Assembly: GCF_001953885.1 (NCBI RefSeq)
Contig: NZ_MQUS01000016.1
Coordinates: 161,749 to 225,748 of the forward strand
Source: Streptomyces sp. IMTB 2501
GTDB taxonomy: Bacteria > Actinomycetota > Actinomycetes > Streptomycetales > Streptomycetaceae
Reading direction: 5' to 3'
DNA length: 64,000 bases
The position numbers were made by a program, and so were the translations under genes. Of the stretch, positions 38,605-48,400 are shown in pieces (the first letter of the stretch is position 1; each line of letters opens with the position of its first letter). The notes under the pieces were generated by a model, which did not search any database, was not told the DNA's origin, and saw only the letters and a program-made list of their open reading frames with translations.

Positions 38605-39867
38605 GTGTCGTACGGGCCATCGTCTTCGCGCACGCTCCGAACCGCGGCTACCGCGGCCGCGGCGCTGTGCACCGTCACAGTCGCTCTCGCGCCGCCCGCC
38701 ACCGCCGACTCCTTCAGCGACCAGTGCACCTTCCCGAACAAGAAGTACACCGGCACGCCCTGGGCGCTTCAGCGCGTCAATCTCGACGAACTGTGGAGTC
38801 AGTCCACGGGCAAGGGGGTGAACGTGGCCGTGATCGACACGGGCGTCGACACGACCAACCCGCAGCTGACCCACGCGGTGGCAGCCTCCCTGGGCGAGAA
38901 CCTCCTGACCGGCAAGGACAGCAAGGGCCAGCCGCTCGACAGCGGCAACAAGTACGGCACTACCGACACGGTGGGGCACGGCACGCGCGTGGCGGGCATC
39001 ATCGCCGCCCGGCCCATGAAGGGCACGGGCTTCGTCGGCCTCGCCCCCGCGGCCACCATCATCCCGATCAAGCAGAACGACGCCGAGGGCCACGGCACGT
39101 CCGAGTCCCTCGCCCAGGCGATCCAGTACGCGATCCACGCCAAGGCACAGGTCATCAACATCTCCCAGGACACGACGAACGCCGTGCCACCGGGCGACGA
39201 TCTGCACAACGCGGTACAGGCGGCCTTGGACCAGGGGATCATCGTGGTCGCCTCCGCAGGTAACGACGGCCTGGACGGCAACGTCAAGCCCACCTACCCC
39301 GCGTCCTACCCCGGTGTCCTGGCAGTCGCCGCGTCCGACCGTAACAACGAGCGCGCGCCTTTCTCCCAGTCCGGCGACTTCGTCGGTGTTGCCGCCCCGG
39401 GCGTCGACATGATCTCCACCGTGCCCAAGGGCGGCCACTGCTCGGAGAGCGGTACGAGCTTCTCGGCCCCGTACGTGGCCGGGGTCGCCGCCCTCATCAA
39501 GGCGAAACACCCACGCTGGACGGCGCGCGAGGTCGTCGCGCAGATCGAACAGACCGCGGAACGCTCGGTCGCCGGCCACGACCGACTGGTCGGCTGGGGG
39601 GTCGTCGACCCCGTCCGCGCCCTGACGGAGGACGACCGTCCCATCGAGAGCCCTGATCCGCACGAGGGCCTCAGCCGGGCCGAGGCCCCCACCCCGGCCC
39701 GACTGGAACTCGGCGAAACGGCGGACGAGCGCAACGCGCGCCTGGCGACGTATGTCTCCGTGGGCGCGGTCGTCCTCGTGGCGGCCCTCGGCGGGGCGGC
39801 GGTGGCGATACGCGATGGACGCAGGAAGACGGTGAAGACGGTGACCGGCGGTACGGGGGATGCGTGA
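38605..39867 (+). CDS. mycP: Mycosin-type subtilisin protease, first copy
   Basis: Mycosins are membrane-anchored S8 proteases that stabilise ESX systems and process substrates. The 420-residue protein has a signal peptide (residues 1-34), the triad Asp78 (VAVIDTGVD), His125 (VGHGTRVAG) and Ser285 (SGTSFSAPYVAG), and a C-terminal transmembrane helix (VGAVVLVAALGGAAVAI) with a short basic tail. GTG 38605 follows AGGAGG and lies 10 bp after eccB, so the two form an operon. A second mycosin lies at 42176. Confidence 0.93.
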   Translation: MSYGPSSSRTLRTAATAAAALCTVTVALAPPATADSFSDQCTFPNKKYTGTPWALQRVNLDELWSQSTGKGVNVAVIDTGVDTTNPQLTHAVAASLGENLLTGKDSKGQPLDSGNKYGTTDTVGHGTRVAGIIAARPMKGTGFVGLAPAATIIPIKQNDAEGHGTSESLAQAIQYAIHAKAQVINISQDTTNAVPPGDDLHNAVQAALDQGIIVVASAGNDGLDGNVKPTYPASYPGVLAVAASDRNNERAPFSQSGDFVGVAAPGVDMISTVPKGGHCSESGTSFSAPYVAGVAALIKAKHPRWTAREVVAQIEQTAERSVAGHDRLVGWGVVDPVRALTEDDRPIESPDPHEGLSRAEAPTPARLELGETADERNARLATYVSVGAVVLVAALGGAAVAIRDGRRKTVKTVTGGTGDA

Positions 39868-39906
39868 CGGATCGGTGGGCAGTAGCAGGGTTGTCACACA
39901 AGCGAG

Positions 39907-39935
39907 TTGGGGCTGTCAGTCCCGTTGACTAGAGT
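39907..39935 (+). promoter_or_regulatory. Candidate promoter for the ESX substrate genes
   Basis: TTGGGG (39907-39912) and TAGAGT (39930-39935) are separated by 17 bases, matching a principal-sigma promoter reasonably well. It lies 75 bases before the GTG at 40010. Confidence 0.4.
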
Positions 39936-39956
39936 GACTGCACTGCGAAAACGGGT

Positions 39957-39982
39957 GCTTGAGGAGTGCGCTTGCCTCAAGC
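39957..39982 (+). promoter_or_regulatory. Inverted repeat in the leader of the 144-residue gene
   Basis: GCTTGAGG and CCTCAAGC are perfect 8-bp arms with a 10-base spacer. They lie downstream of the candidate promoter and just before the GGGGGAGG ribosome-binding site. It could be an operator or a leader hairpin. Confidence 0.45.
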
Positions 39983-40009
39983 AGGGGACAGAAACGGGGG
40001 AGGCGCAAG

Positions 40010-40444
40010 GTGCTGCCTGACCTGGGTGCGACCGACCTGAGGCGCGGGCTGGAGGCGCTGAAGACTTTCAAGGCGCGCGTGGACACCCTTCTCGACACCT
40101 TCGAGGGCTCGGCAGGCGGCCCGAAGAAGGTGGCGATGCACACGCTCACGCCGGCCTCGTTCTGCGGCAAGGGCGAGTTCGCCGAAGCCGCAGGCCTGCA
40201 CAGCCAGTACGAGACCGTCCACGAGCGCATCACGTCACTCTCCAAGTCACTGGCGCTCCAGATCGAGGCGATGCAGATCGCGGTGCACGGCGCGGACATC
40301 GGCTACGACAAGCTGGAGGACGATCTCCGGCGCCGCTTCCACGAGATCCGGACCCAGATCAACGACGAGATCGACGAGCAGGTGGCCAAGGCGCAGAGCG
40401 ACCAGAAGCGCGTCGACCACAAGCAGGCCAAGGCGGGGTACTGA
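40010..40444 (+). CDS. Small helical ESX-locus protein with a YxxxE motif
   Basis: This is a 144-residue, almost entirely helical protein without a signal peptide. Coiled-coil-like stretches include RRGLEALKTFKARVDTLLDT and HERITSLSKSLALQIEAMQI. GYDKLEDDLRRR contains Y-x-x-x-E directly after a helix, which fits the YxxxD/E signal of type VII substrates; there is no clear W-x-G. GTG 40010 follows GGGGGAGG. The TGA overlaps the ATG of the next gene (TGATG), so the two products are probably partners, as in PE/PPE-type pairs. Confidence 0.7.
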   Translation: MLPDLGATDLRRGLEALKTFKARVDTLLDTFEGSAGGPKKVAMHTLTPASFCGKGEFAEAAGLHSQYETVHERITSLSKSLALQIEAMQIAVHGADIGYDKLEDDLRRRFHEIRTQINDEIDEQVAKAQSDQKRVDHKQAKAGY

Positions 40445-42171
40445 TGGGCGACCACCACGAAAAGCCGGACGTCTACCAGTCGGAACGGGATCAGGCCAAA
40501 CAGCAGATCGAGAACGTCGACGTGGCCCGAACAGGGCTCATGGGCGGGATCGCAGCCGTCAATCCCATGGCCGTCGCACAGGGCGTCAGCTTCGGGCGGA
40601 CCAATTTCGAGAGCCACCAGCTGAACGAAATGAAGGACATGGTGGACTCCGCGAGCCCGGAGCATCTGGAGGACGCCGGCAAGGCCCTCTGGGAGGCGCG
40701 GGACGCCATCCACACGGCTGCCGAGGAGCTGAGCGGCCACATAGCCCGCATCGACTGGCACGGCGAGGCGGCGAGCGCGTTCCACGCCTGGGCCGGAAAC
40801 CTCGTCACCAACGCCTACGCCCTCGGGGACTATGCGGACAACGCGGGCACGCACATCACCGCGGCCAGCACCGGACTCGTCTCCGTCCGCAAGTCCATGC
40901 CGCCCCACGACACTCGGCTGACGCCCATGGGCGTCCACGACTTTCCGCTGGTCACGCAGGTCGCCGGCAACAAGGACTACCAGGCGGCCGTCACAGTGGA
41001 GAAGCACCGCCAAGAGGCGATCAACCAGATGAACCGGTTGGCGTCGTACTACTCGGTGACCGAGGAGTCTTTGCGGGGGGAACAGGCGCCTACGTTCGGC
41101 AAGATGCCGGATATGGGGGTGCCGCAGGCCCGTGCAAAGTCCATACACATAGGCGGTGGGGACGAGACGTCTCCTTCGCGCGCTCCCGAGGTCGGCAATG
41201 CGGAACCAGTGAAGCATCACTCCGTCGCCGCTACGGCCGGGCCTGATACGGGAGAGACTCCCGCCCCGGGAAAGAAGCTGCACGACGTTGTCATAGCACC
41301 GGATCGGCATGTGCACACCGATCCGTCCCAGCACGTGGGTACCGATATCGACAGCGTAAAAATACTCCCTCCGGACACAGCGACGTCGACAGCCCCTGTC
41401 ACGCCGCCGACAGCGCCTGCCCCCAGTGGAGGCGGCGGAGGACCGATTTCTCCCGTACCTACCGGTCCCTTGCCCCAGACCGTGGGATTGCCCATCGGGC
41501 GCCGTGGCGCGGGCGGCCCCCGAGGCCCGGTCGTGACGCCGCCGCGTATGACTCCTCCTGCCGGTCAGCTACGCCGGGTCGGCGGTGGCACAGGACGCAG
41601 CCCTGTCGGCCCCGTGGGACGGCCTGCCATGCCCGGCCAGGCAGGAGCGCGCGAGACCGTCTCTCCCGTCGGCAAGGCGCCCTTGGGCGAGGCGCCCGTG
41701 GGCAAGGCCCCGGTCAGCCGTAATGTCGTCGGCGGAACACCCAGGCCCGTAGGTGTGCCCGCCGAGCGCATGGGCGGTACGGGCCCGACCAGCGCTGCAC
41801 GTACCAGCGGTGTCGTCGGCGGGAAGCCGACCACGCCACCCGCGCAAGCCGTGAACGGTTCCAAGGTGCCGCGTGGCACGGTCATCGGTGGTGAGACGTC
41901 CTCCCGTAACCCGCGCGCCATCGAGCGACCTGGGCAGCGCGGGGTGATCAGGGCGCCCGAGCAGGAAGGCGACGCGCAGGCACCGCGCAGGCCGGTGACG
42001 CCTACCGGCGGTGTGGTCGGGACGCCCAACAGCAAGGCCTCAACGGCCAGGAACGGCGGGCGCGCCTCCGAGGAGACCGTCCAGGGCCGTACCTCAGCGG
42101 TAAACCGAGGCTCCGCTCGGGACGGCGACGGGAAGAAGTCGCGTCGCCGGCAGTCACCGGAGACCGAGTAA
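40444..42171 (+). CDS. Large WXG-type protein, PPE-like candidate ESX substrate
   Basis: This is a 575-residue protein without a signal peptide. The N-terminal 200 residues are helical with ARIDWHGEAASAFHAWAGN, where W105-H-G is a WXG turn inside a helical hairpin as in WXG100/PPE-type proteins. Residues 215-575 are disordered, Gly/Pro/Thr-rich and basic, with a short repeat (VGKAPLGEAPVGKAPV), ending in KKSRRRQSPETE. No toxin domain is recognised. It is coupled to the preceding YxxxE protein and followed four bases later by the second mycosin, which suggests the three act together. Codon use is a little richer in A/T-ending codons than in neighbours. Confidence 0.72.
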   Translation: MGDHHEKPDVYQSERDQAKQQIENVDVARTGLMGGIAAVNPMAVAQGVSFGRTNFESHQLNEMKDMVDSASPEHLEDAGKALWEARDAIHTAAEELSGHIARIDWHGEAASAFHAWAGNLVTNAYALGDYADNAGTHITAASTGLVSVRKSMPPHDTRLTPMGVHDFPLVTQVAGNKDYQAAVTVEKHRQEAINQMNRLASYYSVTEESLRGEQAPTFGKMPDMGVPQARAKSIHIGGGDETSPSRAPEVGNAEPVKHHSVAATAGPDTGETPAPGKKLHDVVIAPDRHVHTDPSQHVGTDIDSVKILPPDTATSTAPVTPPTAPAPSGGGGGPISPVPTGPLPQTVGLPIGRRGAGGPRGPVVTPPRMTPPAGQLRRVGGGTGRSPVGPVGRPAMPGQAGARETVSPVGKAPLGEAPVGKAPVSRNVVGGTPRPVGVPAERMGGTGPTSAARTSGVVGGKPTTPPAQAVNGSKVPRGTVIGGETSSRNPRAIERPGQRGVIRAPEQEGDAQAPRRPVTPTGGVVGTPNSKASTARNGGRASEETVQGRTSAVNRGSARDGDGKKSRRRQSPETE

Positions 42172-42175
42172 CCAG

Positions 42176-43423
42176 ATGAAGCGAGGACGTACGAGAGGCA
42201 TGTTGTCAGCGAGCAGGAGACGAGTGACCGCCGGGTGCGCAGCACTCGGCGCACTGATGGCTCTGTCGGTGGGTCTGGCCCCCGGCGCGGCGGCCGACGA
42301 CGTCCAGTCGCAGCAGTGGTACCTGTCGGCCATGAAGGCCGACCAGATGTGGAAGGTCAGCACAGGCAAGGGGGTCAAGGTCGCCGTCATCGACTCCGGC
42401 GTCAATGCCTCGACTCCGTCTCTCAGGGGGCAGGTGCTGGCGGACGAAGTACCGAAATCTGTCGCGTACGGAGCCACGAAGGACTACGACGGCCACGGCA
42501 CCACGATGGCCGAAATCATCGCTGGGACGGGGGCCGGTGGAGGCCTGAAAGGCCTGGCCCCGGGTGCCAAAATCGTGCCCTATCGCATCGCGCTTGATGG
42601 GCTGTCGCTGTCTGAGGAGAACAAGGCTCCTGACGTAGGCGCGGTGATCAAGGCCGTCGCCGATAGCGATGCGAAGATCATCAATATGTCCTTCGGGGAC
42701 GACATCAGCTACGACGACGAAAAGGCGGCGATCAAGTACGCCGCTTCCAAAGGCAAGTTGATGTTCGCTGGGGCAGGGAACGACGCTAAGACGACGAATA
42801 GGGCCGGATATCCGGCGTCGTATCCCTATGTCATCGGGGTCTCTGCCTCCGACAAGACCGGCACGGTGGGGAAGTTCTCGACCCACGGGAGCTACGTTGA
42901 TCTCGCATCCCCCGGTGTCGACGTTCCCGAATGGTGCGACGCGACCTTCCGTTCATACTGCATTCACGGGAATGGAACCAGTATGGCCACCGCCGTAGCC
43001 TCCGCCTCCGCCGCCCTAATCTGGTCCGCCCACCCCAACTGGACCGCCGACCAGGTGCTCCGCTCGCTGATCGACACCGCCGGCCGCGACTGGCCCAAGG
43101 ACACGCCCAGCAACTATCTCGGGTACGGCCTCATCCGCCCCCGCATGGTGCTGGAGAACCCGAACTACAACCCGGGCCCGGCGGACGCCGACCCGCTCGC
43201 CAAGGAGAACTCCCTTGGCAACTCGGGGGCTTCACCCTCCACCTCCGCATCCACCTCATCGCCACCCGGCAAGTCCACGTCCGGCGGCCAGACTTCGGCG
43301 ACCGGAGCAAACCCGAAGTCGTCCGACGGCGCACTGCCCTGGGTGGCCGTCGGCGCGGTCGCGGCGCTCGTGGTGATCGGCGGCGCAGCCTTCGCTGTCA
43401 TCCGGTCACGACGCCGCGCCTGA
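42176..43423 (+). CDS. Mycosin-type subtilisin protease, second copy
   Basis: This 415-residue S8 protease has a signal peptide (residues about 15-40), Asp73 (VAVIDSGVN), His107 (YDGHGTTMAEII) and Ser269 (GNGTSMATAVASASA). A Ser/Thr/Pro linker follows (SASTSSPPGKSTSGG), then a C-terminal transmembrane helix (WVAVGAVAALVVIGGAAF). It is diverged from the first mycosin at 38605 (GHGTTMAE against GHGTRVAG), so it is not a recent duplicate. ATG 42176 is four bases after the WXG protein. Codon use is less GC-biased than in the core ESX genes. A substrate-specific processing protease is plausible. Confidence 0.9.
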   Translation: MKRGRTRGMLSASRRRVTAGCAALGALMALSVGLAPGAAADDVQSQQWYLSAMKADQMWKVSTGKGVKVAVIDSGVNASTPSLRGQVLADEVPKSVAYGATKDYDGHGTTMAEIIAGTGAGGGLKGLAPGAKIVPYRIALDGLSLSEENKAPDVGAVIKAVADSDAKIINMSFGDDISYDDEKAAIKYAASKGKLMFAGAGNDAKTTNRAGYPASYPYVIGVSASDKTGTVGKFSTHGSYVDLASPGVDVPEWCDATFRSYCIHGNGTSMATAVASASAALIWSAHPNWTADQVLRSLIDTAGRDWPKDTPSNYLGYGLIRPRMVLENPNYNPGPADADPLAKENSLGNSGASPSTSASTSSPPGKSTSGGQTSATGANPKSSDGALPWVAVGAVAALVVIGGAAFAVIRSRRRA

Positions 43424-43501
43424 CGGTTCACAGGAAAGGCGTCACCACCCGGTGACGCCCAGTCAATGCGAAATACAGCTCTCACGAAGGGGAGTGCCGA
43501 A

Positions 43502-43840
43502 ATGGCTGATGGCCGTAAGTTTCAAGACGACCATGCACAAAAGCTCCAGACGAACATCATCGAACGCTACGACTCCGTCAAGAAGCAGCTCGGCAGGCTC
43601 CAGGGCACGATCGACATGATCGAAGCCCACTGGACGGGTCACGGAGCCAACGCGTTCAATCAGAAGCAGCACGAGATCAACGAGCACATGGCTGCAATCG
43701 GGCGCATGCTCGAGGACTTCCTCGAGGGCATCCGACTCAACAAGAAGGACAAGACCGCGCTCGAGGACGAGCTCCACTCGACGATCTCCAAGATCGAGGT
43801 GGACGCCGGCGCGAGCACCTCGGCGTTGAACCTGTACTGA
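43502..43840 (+). CDS. esxB: WXG100-family secreted protein
   Basis: This is a 112-residue two-helix protein with IEAHWTGHGANAFNQ, where W44-T-G forms the WXG turn. It has no signal peptide. AAGGGGAG precedes ATG 43502. It is followed 23 bp later by a second WXG100 gene, forming the usual heterodimer pair exported by the ESX system. Calling this member esxB and the next esxA follows the Streptomyces gene order I remember and is not proved by sequence. Confidence 0.88.
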   Translation: MADGRKFQDDHAQKLQTNIIERYDSVKKQLGRLQGTIDMIEAHWTGHGANAFNQKQHEINEHMAAIGRMLEDFLEGIRLNKKDKTALEDELHSTISKIEVDAGASTSALNLY

Positions 43841-43863
43841 CGGGCCCTAGGGAAGAGAAAGAC

Positions 43864-44169
43864 ATGACCGGCACACCGCATTACCAGGATCTGTCCGTCA
43901 AGTACGGCGCCATGGACGCCCTCACCACCGAACTCGGTGACGTGGCCAAGAAGCTAGAGGAAGACCTTCGCGCTCTGAAGAAGGCCGTCCTCGACGTGGC
44001 CGAGGGCTGGAGTGGTGAGGCGTACGACTCCTTCCAGCGCAAGTCACAGAAGTGGGACCAGCACGCCACCGGCATCCATCAGGCGCTGCTCTCCATCACG
44101 CACAGCGTTCACGCCGCCGGCGGTGACTACCGCGGTGGCGACCTCAAGGGCGCCAGCTACTTCGAGTAG
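43864..44169 (+). CDS. esxA: WXG100-family secreted protein with YxxxD signal
   Basis: This is a 101-residue helical hairpin protein with AEGWSGEAYDSFQ (W49-S-G) and a C-terminal YRGGD, matching the YxxxD export signal carried by one partner of each Esx pair. It has no signal peptide. It follows the other WXG100 gene and precedes a strong terminator. The two should form a 1:1 dimer recognised by EccC. Confidence 0.9.
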   Translation: MTGTPHYQDLSVKYGAMDALTTELGDVAKKLEEDLRALKKAVLDVAEGWSGEAYDSFQRKSQKWDQHATGIHQALLSITHSVHAAGGDYRGGDLKGASYFE

Positions 44170-44190
44170 GACAAGTGCCGTAGAGACAGC

Positions 44191-44223
44191 GGGGGTGGGC
44201 ACGCGCGGGAGGTGCCCACCCCC
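44191..44223 (+). terminator. Terminator after the esx pair
   Basis: GGGGGTGGGCAC and its exact complement form a 12-bp stem with a 9-base loop, 22 bases after the second esx stop. Confidence 0.85.
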
Positions 44224-44414
44224 GAACTCCGCCTGTGGACCGGCGGACCGGCACCGAATACCCGGGGAGTGAAGTTGTGGCACGGCCCGCCCAGGAGCAA
44301 TGCCGCCGCCAATGAGGTGGAGCGACCACGAGGACCCGCATGCGCTTCGTTCTCGCCAAGTTCTGTGACGGGTCGATGGGTCAGCCATCACCGACGGCTC
44401 CCCATGCGATGCCG

Positions 44415-44420
44415 TACTAT
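44415..44420 (+). promoter_or_regulatory. -10 box of a probable leaderless transcript
   Basis: TACTAT ends eight bases before GTG 44429, which has no Shine-Dalgarno sequence. Initiation at or beside the start codon is likely. The -35 region is not convincing. Confidence 0.45.
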
Positions 44421-44428
44421 GCGACGTC

Positions 44429-45100
44429 GTGGCGATACAGACCCCTTGGGGAGCGCCGTTCGGCGGTCCGCTGCCTCTGCCGGGCATCCCGGCGAAGGAC
44501 TTGAGACCCCGGCGCATCTGGTACCTCGTAGCTGCCCTGCTGGGGCTCGTACTTGCGGGTGCCGGTATCGCCTTCATCGTGGCGACGGTGAACCACACGG
44601 TGCACTCGATCGACACCGCCCGGAGTTTCTCCAGCGGCGACTCTCAGACGTTCAGCTTCGTCCAGGGAAAAACCAAGGCGATCTACGTCTCCCAGTCCGG
44701 GAAGGGCCACGTCAACTGCCGGATCCCGGAGATGCCGTCCGGGGCGATGACCCAGCCGGACAGCACCTTCCAGATCACCCTCGGGTCCCGCACCTGGGAG
44801 CGGGTCTTCGAGGTGAAGCCCGGCAGCAGCGGCGACTACACGCTCACGTGCACCTCAGAGCTGCCGGCCGAGTTCGCGCTGGGCGACAAGCCCGAGGTCG
44901 GCGCCACGATCGGCAGCATCGCCGCGGCGGTCGGCTGCTTCATCGCCGCGTTCGTCGGAGCCGCGACCATCATCGTCATCACCGCCGTGCGCCGCAGCCG
45001 TCACCGTCGACGGCTCCTGGCGATGTGGGCCCCTGCGCCACAGTGGGGCCCACCGCCCTCTGGTCCCGCCGCTGGGCCCCCGCCTGGCCCGGTGCCCTAG
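44429..45100 (+). CDS. Two-helix membrane protein in the ESX locus
   Basis: This is a 223-residue protein with a Pro/Gly N-terminus, one transmembrane helix at about 31-53 (WYLVAALLGLVLAGAGIAF), an exported domain of about 100 residues with two cysteines (VNCRIP; LTCTSE), and a second helix at about 158-184. A basic stretch and a Pro-rich cytosolic tail (QWGPPPSGPAAGPPPG) end it. The exported domain resembles a small beta-sandwich by its alternating pattern. It has its own probable leaderless promoter. No family is recognised; location suggests an accessory to secretion. Confidence 0.75.
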   Translation: MAIQTPWGAPFGGPLPLPGIPAKDLRPRRIWYLVAALLGLVLAGAGIAFIVATVNHTVHSIDTARSFSSGDSQTFSFVQGKTKAIYVSQSGKGHVNCRIPEMPSGAMTQPDSTFQITLGSRTWERVFEVKPGSSGDYTLTCTSELPAEFALGDKPEVGATIGSIAAAVGCFIAAFVGAATIIVITAVRRSRHRRRLLAMWAPAPQWGPPPSGPAAGPPPGPVP

Positions 45101-45435
45101 CGCGCAGTGGCAAACGAATCCGTCGCGGACGAGCTACGCCGCCGTACCAACGCAGGCGCGGCAAGTCCGGCACCCCAGAGCGGCCGTTACGGCGCTGTGG
45201 ATTCCGGCGCCCATACGTTGAACGCGCGCAACAGAGCCAAGGCGAGCACGGCGTGGATACCGCTCCCAGTACGGACGCCGCCGCGTAACGGTTCCCGGAG
45301 CTCCACGGCCGAGACGGTCAACACCCCGTACACGCGAGGCGACGCGGGTCGGCACGAAAGGGCGGGGCGGAGCCAGACGCGTGCGTCCCGCTCCGTCCCA
45401 TCAGCCGCCGCGTCCGGCAAGCACCTGAGCGCCAC
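45101..45435. other. Intergenic region between the membrane protein gene and eccC
   Basis: These 335 bases separate convergent genes. An 82-codon minus-strand frame (45187-45435) exists but has weak codon bias and no recognisable product. No strong hairpin or repeat was found. Confidence 0.45.
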
Positions 45436-48400
45436 TCAGTAATCGACCGGTACCAACCCCGTCTGCACCAGCATCTTCCCCCGCCTCCGCGACACGAAGA
45501 CGCCCCGCCCCGTCGGCATCGGCCGCGGTCGCACCCCGCCGAGGAGGTCGCCCTCAGCCGGGTCGCCGGCCAGTACCACGCCCTGCGCGCCCAGCTCTGT
45601 CATCCGCTGCATGAACGGCTCGAACGAGGCCCGCCCGGCCCCCGCCGTCGACCGCGCGATGATGAATCGCACGCCGACATCACGGGCGAACGGCAGCAGT
45701 TCGGCGAGACCGCCCAAGGGGTTCCCGCTGGGCGTCGACACGAGGTCGTAGTCGTCCACGACCACGTAGACCGTCGGACCCCGCCACCAGCTCCGCTCCC
45801 GCAGCTGCTGGGCCGTGACGTCGGCCGTGGGCGTGCGTCGTTTCATCAGGTCGGCGAGGGCCACCATATGGTGGTCCATGGCGTTGGACATCGGGATGTA
45901 CTCGGCCAGATGCGAGGCCGGGGTGACATCCAGCAGGGACCGCCGGTTGTCGACCACGAAGAACTTCGCCTCATCGCCCGAGTGGCGCTGCGACAGCTGT
46001 GTGATGAGCAGCCGCAGCAGGTTCGACTTGCCCGACTCGCTCTCGCCGAAGACCAGGAAGAGCGGGTCCTGCTCAAAGTCGACGAAGACGGGCTCCAGGT
46101 TGTCCTCGTCGACGGCGAAGGCGATGCCGTGCTGAGGGAAGCGGTCGCCCGGCGGCAGCTGCTCCGTGGGGAGCTCCCGGGGGAGCAGCCGGACCTGCGG
46201 TGCCCCTGGAGCCTGCCAGTGCCGGGAGACCTCGGCCGTCAGGGCTGCCGTAGCGTCGGCCAGGTCGGTGTCGGACGTCAGGCCGTCGATTCTCGGCACC
46301 GCCGCCATGAAGTGCAGTTTCTGCGGCGACACACCGCGTCCCGGGACCCCCGCCGGGACGTTCGCCGCGACCTTGCGGTCGATCTCGGAATCCATGGTGT
46401 CGCCGAGCCGCAGTTCGAGGCGGTTCATCAGGTGGTCCTTGAGGTTCGCCCGGACCTCCATCGAACGTGATGCCGTGAGGATCAGGTGGATGCCGTAGCC
46501 GAGACCGCGTGCCGCGATGTCAAGAACGACCGGTTCCAGGCTCTCGTAGTCCGAACGGAAGTTGCCCCATCCGTCGATCACCAGGAACACGTCGCCCCAC
46601 GGCTGGTCGGTGACCGGGATCTCACCGCGTGCGCGCCGGGTGCGGAAGTCCGCGATCGAGGCGATGCCCGACGACCGGAAGTACTCCTCGCGGCGCCGTA
46701 GTACGCCGTACACCTCCGACACGGTACGGCGTACCCGCTCCGGGTCCAGCCGGGACGCGACGCCACCCACGTGCGGAAGGCCGGCCACGGACGCCATACC
46801 GCCGCCACCGAAGTCCAGGCCGTAGAGCTGCACTTCATACGGTGTGTGCGTCAGAGCGAAGGAACACATCAGCGCCCTCAGCAGGGTGGACTTGCCGGAC
46901 TGCGGGCCGCCGAGGATCTGCAGATGGCCCGCGGCCCCGGAGAAGTCGAGCCACAGTGGCTCACGACGCTGTTCGTACGGCTTGTCGACCAGGCCCGCCG
47001 GGATGACGAGGCGTCCGGCGCCCTCGTAGCCGGGCTGCGTGAGTCCTCGTTCCGGTACGGCCGTGAGCTTGGGGAGCAGCCCGTCCAGCGACGGCGGGCT
47101 GTCCAGGGGCGGCAGCCACACCCGGTGCGCCGCGGGTCCCTGTGCCTCCAGCCGGCGCACGATCACGTCGAGCACCGTGTCCGCGAGGGCGTCGTCGACC
47201 TGTGCCGTCGACTCCTTCCGCTGCTGCGGCACCGGTGCGTACTGCAGGGGCACCTCCGCAGCCGTGAACAGCACCGGTCGCCGGTCGATGGGCAGCGTGC
47301 TCCCGGCCGACGCGGCCGGCCTGTTCCCGGAGCGGTACACGCCGGACACGTACGCCGCCTTGAAGCGCACCATCTCGTCCGTGCCGAACTTCAGGAAGCC
47401 GGACCCGGGGACGTTGGGGAGTTCATAGGCGTCGGGGACGCCGAGGGCCGCGCGGGACTCGGCCGCGGAGAAGGTGCGCAGACCGATCCGGTACGAGAGG
47501 TACGTCTCCAGACCGCGCAGGCGGCCCTCCTCCAGACGCTGCGAGGCCAGCAACAGGTGCACGCCCAGCGAACGGCCGATGCGGCCGATCTGCACGAACA
47601 TCTCGATGAAGTCCGGCTTGGCGGTGAGCAATTCGCTGAACTCGTCGATCACCAGGAGAAGGGACGGGATCGGCTGGAGCGGGGCGCCGGCCGCGCGTGC
47701 CTTCTCGTAGTCGTGGATGTTGGAGTAGTTGCCCGCGTCGTGCAGCATCTCCTGGCGGCGGTTCAGCTCGCCGCGGATCGAGTCACCCATGCGGTCGACC
47801 AGGGTGAGGTCGTCGGCCAGGTTGGTGATGACGGCCGCCACGTGCGGCATCTGCGCCATGCCGGCGAACGTCGCACCGCCCTTGAAGTCGGCGAGGACGA
47901 AGTTCAGTGACTCCGAGGAATGCGTCACCGCGAGCCCGAGCACCAGTGTGCGCAGCAATTCCGACTTGCCGGAGCCGGTGGCTCCCACGCACAGCCCGTG
48001 CGGGCCCATGCCCTCTTGTGCCGCCTCCTTGAGGTCCAGCATCACGGGGCGGCCGTCCACGCCGACACCGATCGGCACCCGCAACCGCTCGGCGAGCCCA
48101 CGCGGCCGCCAGGTGCGTTGCGGGTCGACCGAGGCAGCGTCCCCGAGGTTCAACAGGTCGGTGAACTCCAGGTTGGCGAGCAGGGGTTCGCCTTCGTCGC
48201 CGCCGGAGGCGAGGCGCAGCGGGGCCAGTTGCCGGGCGAGGGCTTCGGCGGACTCGTACGACAGGGCGTCCGGCGTGCCCTCGTAGACCTCGCCACTCGC
48301 CGACTCCAGGCTCAGGGAGCCGGGCCGCACGACGACCGTGAGGTCGCCGCGTGCGGCTGTGAGCTCACCGGGCACGACCTCGATCAGCGTGACGCCCTGG

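Noticed and set aside
45187..45435. An 82-codon minus-strand frame downstream of eccC
   Set aside because: No convincing ribosome-binding site, domain or conserved pattern is visible. It is recorded only as part of the intergenic entry.
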